7,245 bases of DNA from an uncultured Bacilli bacterium (GTDB taxonomy: Bacteria > Bacillota_I > Bacilli_A > RF39 > UBA660). A model generated the notes under the pieces. The model was not told the DNA's origin, did not search any database, and saw only the letters and a list, made by a program, of their open reading frames with translations. This document shows, piece after piece, positions 1 through 5,388 of the stretch (position 1 is the first letter of the stretch; every line of letters begins with the position of its first letter). The translations under genes and the position numbers were made by a program. The DNA is taken from contig CANRAT010000063.1 of assembly GCA_947628685.1 (NCBI GenBank), positions 1 through 7,245 of the forward strand. The letters run 5' to 3'.

Positions 1-1871
1 TACCATTTAAAGATAGTTTTAAACTTGGAATAGGTAGTTTAAGACATAAAAAAATTAAATTAGTATTTACAATATTACTGACAATATGTTCATTACTATT
101 TTTAAGTATTATAGATACACTATCTAGTTATGATTTAGAAAAATCTCATTCAAAATTACTAGTTGAAAAAAAAGATGATAGTATAAAAGTAGAAAAATAT
201 TATTTCTTTAATAACAAAAATGATAAATATGATTTTTATAATAAAGATCAAGTTAAATTAACACTAAATGATGAGGAATATATAGAGTCAAAACTAAAAG
301 GCAAATTTTATCCTATTTATAAATTACAGGAATCATATAATTATATGCAAAATGGTGAAGCATTAAAAATAGGAGAGGTTATTCATAATACACTTTATTT
401 TGATATGGGAGAATATGTTGATTTAAATATTGTAGTTATTGATAATTTTGACGATTTTAAAAATGAAAAAATTATAGGTAGATATCCAAGTAATTATAAT
501 GAAATATTAATTTCAAATTATATGGCTGATTTAATTATTGATGGTGGGATTACAACTTATGAAAAAAACGATGTAGATGAATTTAGTGATGATTATATAT
601 TTAAACCTAAAAGTTATATGGATATAGTAAGTAGTGATAAAACATTCTATTTTGGAAGTAAAGGTAAAGTAAAAATAGTTGGAATAATTGACTATGATTT
701 ATCAAAGTATGATTCGTTAAAAAACAAAAATTACGATTCTAAAAATATTACTGATGAGGATTGGAATTTAAGAAATGAACTATTTTCTAATGTTAAAAAT
801 TTATATAATAACGTTTATGTAACTAATGAATTTTTGGAGGCTATAGAACTTGCTAAAATAGAAGAATTAGATGAAAATGTAGTTTTCTTTAGTTTAAAAA
901 GTGACAGTTTAACTTTAGAAAGTGATGGATATTATATAGCCCCTGCAATTCCACAAGAAGAACTAGAATATTATGACGGTACTAAATGGGTAAAGACAAA
1001 ATCTTTAAATAAAAATGAACTTGTTATAAATATTCACCAGTTAATGCAAGGAAGAGAGCAAGAGTATGAAAAAGGATTAGAAAAATATATTTCAAATAAT
1101 CCAAATGTAGATAGTGAAACTTTAGAGAAAAAATATTTTGTTAATTATGTAAAGGATTTAGATGTAATTGGCTTAAAAGCAAGTTTAAGTGTTATGGATA
1201 GATATGAGTCATTTATAAATGAATATAATGATTTAAAAATTATTGGTATAACAGGACTTGGAGAACAGAATAGAAATTATTACTTATCTAATGATTTAGT
1301 TGGTGAATATAAAATAGAAGTATTACAAAAAACAGGTTATCTAGTTCCAATGTCTAATTATAAGGACTTTAAATATATGTTAACAACTTTCCCTTATAAC
1401 AATGAAATTCAAGCAGTATCACCTTATAGTGAGGATGTCGCACTTCTTATAAGAACTATAGAAATGTTAAAAGATATGGCTTTCTATGTAAGTTTAGTAT
1501 TATTTATATTTACTGTATTTTTAATAGGAAACTTCATTACGACAAGTATCCATTATCGTAAAAAAGAAATTGGAGTTTTAAGGGCTCTTGGATCAAGAAG
1601 TTTTGATATTATAAAGATATTTTTGTGGGAGGGTGTTGTAATGTCATTTATTTCAGCAACTATCTCATCAATATTACTTATCTTAGTAACTAATTTATTA
1701 AATAGTGTTATTATGTCGGGTACAGATATTATTTTAACACCTTTCATACTAGGAATAAGACAGTTTGTATTAATATATTTAGTTGTATTTATAGTAACAA
1801 TTATTTCAAGTATTATACCAATTATAAAAATATCTAAGATGAAACCTATAGATGCTATATTAAATAAATAA
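1..1871 (+). CDS. FtsX/MacB-type ABC transporter permease, 5'-truncated by the window edge
   Basis: This is the C-terminal part of a membrane permease of the FtsX/MacB (MacB_FtsX) family, which works with an ABC ATPase in lipoprotein release, peptide efflux/resistance or cell-wall signalling. The frame is open from base 3 to the TAA at 1869-1871 (622 residues seen), so the ATG at 345 is internal: it has no ribosome binding site and a membrane helix lies upstream in frame. Numbering from base 3, a basic stretch (RHKKIK, 14-19) leads into TM1 at about 20-37. A large hydrophilic, presumably extracytoplasmic, domain spans about 40-490. TM2 is at about 492-516, TM3 at 544-567 and TM4 at 588-608. 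Family hallmarks are YRKKEIGVLRALGS after TM2 and the tail ending KMKPIDAILNK. This is one complete four-helix FtsX unit. The missing N-terminus could carry a fused ATPase domain or another permease module, which cannot be told here. Substrate unknown. A terminator follows directly. Confidence 0.88.
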   Translation, partial: PFKDSFKLGIGSLRHKKIKLVFTILLTICSLLFLSIIDTLSSYDLEKSHSKLLVEKKDDSIKVEKYYFFNNKNDKYDFYNKDQVKLTLNDEEYIESKLKGKFYPIYKLQESYNYMQNGEALKIGEVIHNTLYFDMGEYVDLNIVVIDNFDDFKNEKIIGRYPSNYNEILISNYMADLIIDGGITTYEKNDVDEFSDDYIFKPKSYMDIVSSDKTFYFGSKGKVKIVGIIDYDLSKYDSLKNKNYDSKNITDEDWNLRNELFSNVKNLYNNVYVTNEFLEAIELAKIEELDENVVFFSLKSDSLTLESDGYYIAPAIPQEELEYYDGTKWVKTKSLNKNELVINIHQLMQGREQEYEKGLEKYISNNPNVDSETLEKKYFVNYVKDLDVIGLKASLSVMDRYESFINEYNDLKIIGITGLGEQNRNYYLSNDLVGEYKIEVLQKTGYLVPMSNYKDFKYMLTTFPYNNEIQAVSPYSEDVALLIRTIEMLKDMAFYVSLVLFIFTVFLIGNFITTSIHYRKKEIGVLRALGSRSFDIIKIFLWEGVVMSFISATISSILLILVTNLLNSVIMSGTDIILTPFILGIRQFVLIYLVVFIVTIISSIIPIIKISKMKPIDAILNK

Positions 1872-1873
1872 AG

Positions 1874-1901
1874 TACTTAAACATTTTGTTTAAGTATTTT
1901 T
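1874..1901 (+). terminator. Rho-independent terminator of the permease gene
   Basis: A perfect 10-bp inverted repeat, TACTTAAACA (1874-1883) and TGTTTAAGTA (1887-1896), closes a 3-nt loop and is followed by five T (1897-1901). It begins two bases after the permease stop codon. The stem is AT-rich, as expected in this genome, so it is a moderate rather than strong hairpin. It separates the permease from the collagen-like gene. Confidence 0.8.
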
Positions 1902-1932
1902 GTTATATAATATTTATTTAATAGAATATAAT
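1900..1932 (+). promoter_or_regulatory. Possible promoter of the collagen-like gene
   Basis: The spacer is only about 46 bp after the terminator hairpin. The best hexamer pair is TTGTTA (1900-1905) with TAGAAT (1922-1927), 16 bp apart, which would give a very short leader. Other -10-like matches are TATAAT at 1906-1911 and at 1927-1932, neither with a good -35. In such AT-rich DNA these matches are weak evidence. I saw no clear sporulation-sigma type element. Confidence 0.3.
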
Positions 1933-1937
1933 TAATT

Positions 1938-1944
1938 AGGTGAT
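1938..1944 (+). promoter_or_regulatory. Ribosome binding site deciding the collagen-like gene start
   Basis: AGGTGAT sits at 1938-1944. A TTG at 1945 directly abuts it, leaving no spacing, whereas the ATG at 1948 lies five bases after the AGGTG core. The ATG at 1948 is therefore preferred over the in-frame TTG one codon earlier. The same motif, in the form GAGGTGAT, precedes the exporter gene at 3625. Confidence 0.7.
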
Positions 1945-1947
1945 TTG

Positions 1948-3462
1948 ATGGATTTATATGAAAAGGCATTAAAGAAAATAGAAAATGATAAAAAATATAA
2001 ACCTCAATGTATGGGTGCGATTGTTGGTCCAACTGGTCCAGCTGGACCAATGGGGTCTGCATTAAGAGTACTAGGTAGTTTTGAAACTGTAGACGAATTA
2101 AAAGAAAAATATCCTACTGGAAATATAGGAGAAGGTTATATAGTAGAAAAAGACTTATATGTATGGACTAATGATGGATGGCTAGATGTTGGACAGATTA
2201 AAGGTCCAAAGGGTGATATGGGACCAACAGGACCTCAAGGCGAGGTTGGAAGAGAAGGTCCTCAAGGTATACCTGGAGAAATTGGACCTCAAGGTGTACC
2301 TGGCCCTCAAGGTGAAATGGGTCCTGAAGGAGCAATAGGCCCACAAGGACTTCAAGGTCCGCCTGGAATAGAAGGGCCTAAAGGAGAAAAAGGAGATGTA
2401 GGACCAAAGGGAGAAATAGGTCCAATAGGTCCTAAAGGTAATCCTGGGACGAGTGTTACTATATTAGGATCATTTGATAATATTAGTGAATTAGAAAGGA
2501 ATTTTCCAAAAGGTAAACCGGGAGAGTCTTATTTAGTAGGCTCAAATTTATATGTATGGAGTGAAGATTCTGATAAATGGAATAATGTAGGTGAGATAAA
2601 AGGTCCAAAAGGGGATCAAGGACTTCAAGGTCCACCCGGTCCTCAAGGCTTACAAGGTGAAAGAGGTCCAAAAGGAGAACAAGGCCCACCTGGAATGCAA
2701 GGTCCTAGAGGAGAACAAGGCATTCAAGGAGAGACTGGTTTACAAGGAGAGCAAGGATTGCAAGGCCCACGTGGACCTCAAGGTGCTCAAGGAATTAAAG
2801 GAGACACAGGACCACAAGGTCCTAAAGGAGATAAAGGTGAGATGGGTGAACCTGGACCAGCAGGTCCACCCGGAATACAAGGCCCAAAGGGTGATAAAGG
2901 TGATGCGGGCCCTCAAGGTCTTCCTGGAGATATGGGATATCCTGGTGTGCAAGGTCCAAAAGGGGATCCTGGACCTTTAGAAGTACCATCTGCATTTTTT
3001 ATGACAGCTAATGATGATTTAGATGCTTATGGAATTGCAGTTGAATCTAATAAAAGAATACCGATAGATACAAAGATTTATGACATGAATGAAAGTTTTA
3101 TTTTAAAAAATAATACCATTACTTTCAAAAAAGGCGGTGTTTACCGTGTAGATTTTATGGTACAATTATACTCATCTAGTTCTACTATATATCCTGGTGA
3201 GAATGATGTTATAGGTGTTGGTTTAAGAAAAGTAGGGGAAACAACAATTTATGTTGGAGGATCTACTTGGGATTATCAGGAACCTGTCGTTAGAATTAAT
3301 GCACACGGTATAGTAACAACGGTATTAGAAAATGATGAATTTGAATTAATAAATACTACATTAGATACAATACACTTAGTAAGTCCAAATTCTAATACAT
3401 TAACAACAGATTCATTTTTTGCAAATCCTATTGTAACTATAGTAATAGAAAAGTTAAAATAA
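1948..3462 (+). CDS. Collagen-like repeat protein with two inserted modules and a C1q/BclA-like C-terminal domain
   Basis: A 504-residue protein expected to form a trimeric, rod-like structure. Order of parts: charged N-terminus (1-20), the only cysteine (C21), a short Gly-X-Y start (G27-G36), globular module A (37-85), an unbroken Gly-X-Y tract (G86-G167), module B (168-218), a second unbroken tract (G219-L344), then a beta-rich C-terminal domain (about 346-504) with a C1q/TNF jelly-roll look, including a KKGGVYRVDF stretch like the 'G-x-Y-x-hydrophobic' strand of BclA-type heads. X and Y positions favour Pro, Gln, Lys, Glu and Leu; GPKGD, GPQG and GEQG recur. Bacterial relatives of this architecture are known on exosporia, cell surfaces and phage tails. 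No signal peptide, transmembrane helix or LPXTG anchor is visible, so location is unknown. The C+G rise here follows from Gly/Pro codons and is not by itself a sign of transfer. It is a single-gene unit with its own terminator. Collagen nature is certain; the role is not. Confidence 0.93.
   Translation: MDLYEKALKKIENDKKYKPQCMGAIVGPTGPAGPMGSALRVLGSFETVDELKEKYPTGNIGEGYIVEKDLYVWTNDGWLDVGQIKGPKGDMGPTGPQGEVGREGPQGIPGEIGPQGVPGPQGEMGPEGAIGPQGLQGPPGIEGPKGEKGDVGPKGEIGPIGPKGNPGTSVTILGSFDNISELERNFPKGKPGESYLVGSNLYVWSEDSDKWNNVGEIKGPKGDQGLQGPPGPQGLQGERGPKGEQGPPGMQGPRGEQGIQGETGLQGEQGLQGPRGPQGAQGIKGDTGPQGPKGDKGEMGEPGPAGPPGIQGPKGDKGDAGPQGLPGDMGYPGVQGPKGDPGPLEVPSAFFMTANDDLDAYGIAVESNKRIPIDTKIYDMNESFILKNNTITFKKGGVYRVDFMVQLYSSSSTIYPGENDVIGVGLRKVGETTIYVGGSTWDYQEPVVRINAHGIVTTVLENDEFELINTTLDTIHLVSPNSNTLTTDSFFANPIVTIVIEKLK
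2056..2202 (+). repeat. Module A: first copy of a ~50-residue non-collagen domain
   Basis: Residues 37-85 of the collagen-like protein. Landmarks are LGSF, a helix-like DELKEKYP stretch, GEGYIV, LYVW, a Trp and VGQIK leading into GPKGD. By eye about 22 of about 50 positions are identical to module B at 2449-2601 with a two-residue gap. The Gly-X-Y periodicity stops completely within it. I recall similar LYVW-containing modules in Firmicutes and phage collagen-like proteins but cannot name a family. Confidence 0.8.
2203..2448 (+). repeat. Collagen tract 1 (27 Gly-X-Y triplets)
   Basis: Glycine occurs at every third residue from G86 to G167 without a break. At DNA level it is a 9-bp-like periodic mix of GGN-CCN/CAA units (for example GGTCCTCAAGGT), which makes it prone to unequal recombination and length change. 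Confidence 0.95.
2449..2601 (+). repeat. Module B: second copy of the ~50-residue non-collagen domain
   Basis: Residues 168-218. It keeps LGSF, EL, P-x-G, GE-x-Y, LYVW, D, W and VG-x-IK of module A, again running straight into GPKGD. Nucleotide identity between the copies is modest, so the duplication is old or the modules were acquired separately. Confidence 0.8.
2602..2979 (+). repeat. Collagen tract 2 (about 42 Gly-X-Y triplets)
   Basis: Glycine recurs every third residue from G219 to G342, ending GPL before the C-terminal domain. Charged GPKGDKGD-type triplets, known to stabilise bacterial triple helices without hydroxyproline, cluster near its end (about residues 291-341). Near-identical DNA units such as CAAGGTCCAAAAGGGGAT recur, so copy number may vary between strains. 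Confidence 0.95.
2983..3459 (+). other. C-terminal C1q/TNF-like (BclA-like) head domain of the collagen protein
   Basis: Residues about 346-504, rich in alternating hydrophobic residues and Thr/Ser, with no Gly-X-Y. The pattern of a first strand (AFFMTAND), an FxLxNNTITF segment, GGVYRVDF, a polar loop, GVGLRKVG, VTTVLENDEFELIN and a last strand (PIVTIVIEKL) resembles the ten-stranded jelly rolls that cap bacterial collagens and nucleate trimerisation. Assigned by pattern only; no profile search was possible. Confidence 0.65.
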
Positions 3463-3487
3463 GACTTTACGCTAAGTAAGTCTTTTT
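3461..3487 (+). terminator. Rho-independent terminator overlapping the collagen-like gene stop codon
   Basis: The inverted repeat AAGACTT (3461-3467) and AAGTCTT (3478-3484) can be extended by two pairs across a one-base bulge and ends in a T run (3483-3487). The left arm begins with the last two bases of the TAA stop at 3460-3462. It makes the collagen-like gene a separate transcription unit from the exporter operon. Confidence 0.7.
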
Positions 3488-3527
3488 AACTTTATTCATA
3501 TATTTCGTGAAATTTATTTGAAATTTA

Positions 3528-3556
3528 TTGACAAAATAATGTAGTTGTAATATATT
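3528..3556 (+). promoter_or_regulatory. Sigma-A-type promoter of the ABC exporter operon
   Basis: A perfect -35 TTGACA (3528-3533) and a -10 TATATT (3551-3556) are separated by exactly 17 bp. Transcription would start near 3563, leaving a leader of about 60 nt that includes a run of nine A (3570-3578). A second TATAAT at 3579-3584 lacks a good -35. An imperfect palindrome, GTA..T..AATATATT..A..TAC (3541-3564, 8 of 12 pairs), overlaps the -10 and could be an operator, but this is weak. The 3463-3624 spacer holds nothing else that I can support. Confidence 0.65.
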
Positions 3557-3612
3557 TAATGTACGTGTTAAAAAAAAATATAATCAAAATTAATTTAATT
3601 GTATATATTATT

Positions 3613-3621
3613 AGAGGTGAT
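3613..3621 (+). promoter_or_regulatory. Ribosome binding site of the first exporter gene
   Basis: AGAGGTGAT lies three bases before the ATG at 3625, giving normal spacing from the GAGGTGA core. It supports this start. Confidence 0.75.
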
Positions 3622-3624
3622 TAA

Positions 3625-5388
3625 ATGTTTAAATTGTTAAAAAAGTTAAGTAAGAAAGATATTCTTTTTTTATTGGTATGTTTTTTACTTATAGTTTTTC
3701 AAGTTTGGTTAGAGTTAAAATTACCAGATTATATGAGTAATATAACTAGACTAGTTCAAACAACGACTAATAATATGGGTGAGATATTAATTCAGGGCGG
3801 ATATATGATGTTATGCGCACTAGCTAGTTTAATATCAGCAATTATAGTTGGATATTTTGCATCTAAAATAGCTGCTGATTTTTCACTTAATTTAAGAAGC
3901 AAAATATTTAGAAAAGTAGAAGAATTTTCTATGGCTGAAATAAAGAAATTTCAAACTAGTAGTTTAATTACTAGAACCACAAATGATGTAACACAAATAG
4001 AAATGTTTATTGCTATGGGACTTCAATTAATTATAAGAGCGCCTATTATGGCTATTTGGGCAGTCACTAAAATACTAAATAAAAATTTAGAGTGGAGTAT
4101 GCTTACAGGAGCTGGAGTTATAATACTTTTAACTACAGTAACTACGCTTATGATAATAGTTTTACCAAGATTTGCAAGGGTACAAAAATTAACAGATAAA
4201 GTAAATGGTGTTACACGTGAAAACCTAACAGGAATTAGGGTAATAAGAGCATTTAATGCAGAAAAATTTGAGGAAAACAGATTTGAAGAAGTTAATAATA
4301 CATTAACAAAAACACAGATGTTTAATCAAAAATGTTTTGCCATAATGCATCCTATTATGAATATAGTTATGCACTTTTTAACACTCGGAATATACTTTAT
4401 AGGTGCATTTTTAATAACTTCTGCAAGTATGACTGATAAAATAAATTTATTTAGTAATATGATAGTATTTACAAGTTATGGAATGCAAGTAATAATGTCA
4501 TTTTTAATGCTTGCTATGATATTTATGATATGGCCAAGGGCTCAAGTATCCGCACGTCGTATAAATGAAGTATTAGATGAAAAATCAAGTATTATAGATG
4601 GTGATTTAGACGTTATTAATGCAAGTGAAAAGGGTACAGTAGAATTTAAAAATGTTAGTTTCAAATATCCAGATGCTGATGAATATTTACTTAAAAATAT
4701 ATCTTTTAAGGCAAATAAAGGTGAAACAGTTGCTTTTATAGGTTCAACAGGAAGTGGTAAAAGTACATTGATAAATCTTGTTCCAAGGTTTTATGATGCT
4801 ACTGATGGTGAAATATTTGTAGATGGAATTAATGTCAAAAACTATAAACTAAAAGATTTACATAATAAAATAGGTTATGTACCACAAAAAGCAGTAATGT
4901 TTACAGGTACTGTGTTTGATAATGTATCTTATGGTTATAATGGAAAAGAAAAGCCAAATATGGATAAAGTTAAAAAAGCAATAGAAATCGCACAAGGAAA
5001 AGAATTTGTAGAAAAGATGGATAAAAAGTATGAATCACATATCGCACGTGGAGGTACTAACGTATCAGGTGGACAAAAACAAAGGCTTGCAATAGCGCGT
5101 GCCATAGCAAGAGATCCAGAAATCTATATATTTGATGATTCTTTTTCCGCACTTGATTATAAAACTGATTCTACTTTAAGAAAAGAGTTAAAGAAATATA
5201 CTAAAGATGCTACAAGTTTAATAGTTGCGCAAAGAATAGGAACTATTATAAGTGCTGATAAGATTATAGTATTAGATAAAGGTGAATGTGTTGGAATAGG
5301 GCGACATAAAGAATTATTAAAAAGTTGTGAAGTGTATAAAGAAATAGCTTTATCACAACTTTCAAAGGAGGAATTAGAACATGCCTAG
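3625..5388 (+). CDS. Heterodimeric ABC exporter subunit with degenerate catalytic residues (permease-ATPase half-transporter)
   Basis: A 587-residue half-transporter of the multidrug/lipid ABC exporter class, in the inner membrane with its ATPase domain in the cytoplasm. Six membrane helices are at about 13-29, 58-78, 130-150, 160-180, 241-266 and 278-302, with the conserved LITRTTNDV segment at 114-122. The ATPase domain covers about 337-580: A-loop Y348, Walker A GSTGSGKST (373-381), Q-loop Q421, signature VSGGQ (480-484), Walker B YIFDD (501-505), D-loop SALD (508-511). Asp505 replaces the catalytic Glu, and Gln536 (in VAQR) replaces the switch His. In the TM287/BmrC/LmrC type this marks the subunit whose Walker A/B contributes the degenerate site, while its intact signature serves the partner's competent site. 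The stop overlaps the next gene by 8 bp, so the two are translationally coupled. Substrate unknown; drug, peptide or lipid are all possible. Length is normal for the family. Confidence 0.93.
   Translation: MFKLLKKLSKKDILFLLVCFLLIVFQVWLELKLPDYMSNITRLVQTTTNNMGEILIQGGYMMLCALASLISAIIVGYFASKIAADFSLNLRSKIFRKVEEFSMAEIKKFQTSSLITRTTNDVTQIEMFIAMGLQLIIRAPIMAIWAVTKILNKNLEWSMLTGAGVIILLTTVTTLMIIVLPRFARVQKLTDKVNGVTRENLTGIRVIRAFNAEKFEENRFEEVNNTLTKTQMFNQKCFAIMHPIMNIVMHFLTLGIYFIGAFLITSASMTDKINLFSNMIVFTSYGMQVIMSFLMLAMIFMIWPRAQVSARRINEVLDEKSSIIDGDLDVINASEKGTVEFKNVSFKYPDADEYLLKNISFKANKGETVAFIGSTGSGKSTLINLVPRFYDATDGEIFVDGINVKNYKLKDLHNKIGYVPQKAVMFTGTVFDNVSYGYNGKEKPNMDKVKKAIEIAQGKEFVEKMDKKYESHIARGGTNVSGGQKQRLAIARAIARDPEIYIFDDSFSALDYKTDSTLRKELKKYTKDATSLIVAQRIGTIISADKIIVLDKGECVGIGRHKELLKSCEVYKEIALSQLSKEELEHA
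5364..5371 (+). promoter_or_regulatory. Ribosome binding site of the second exporter gene
   Basis: AAAGGAGG is a near-perfect Shine-Dalgarno lying inside the end of the first exporter gene, nine bases before the ATG at 5381. That spacing favours 5381 over the next in-frame ATG at 5390. Confidence 0.8.

Noticed and set aside
345..1871. ATG at 345 as the true start of the permease
   Set aside because: The frame is open for 114 more codons to the window edge, that part contains a membrane helix typical of FtsX TM1, and no ribosome binding site precedes 345.
1553..2062. Antisense open frames 1553-1747 and 1877-2062
   Set aside because: They oppose the well-supported permease and collagen genes, are short, have no family features, and one runs through the terminator.
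2483..2952. Two antisense open frames opposite the collagen gene (2483-2689 and 2740-2952)
   Set aside because: Leu/Ser/Trp-rich shadows of the repeat on the other strand, with no ribosome binding site or recognisable domain.
2203..2979. CRISPR array or non-coding tandem repeat
   Set aside because: The periodicity is 3 residues (9 bp) in an unbroken reading frame with varied X and Y positions; there is no constant repeat-spacer pattern.
2657..2980. 107-codon open frame on the + strand inside the collagen tract
   Set aside because: It is an out-of-frame reading of the Gly-X-Y codons; the repetitive GGN-CCN-CAA composition rarely makes stops. Its Lys/Glu/Val-rich product is an artefact.
1948..3462. 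Phage tail fibre or prophage remnant
   Set aside because: Collagen repeats and similar modules occur in phage tails, but no phage structural, lysis or integrase gene is visible; the flanks are ordinary transporters.
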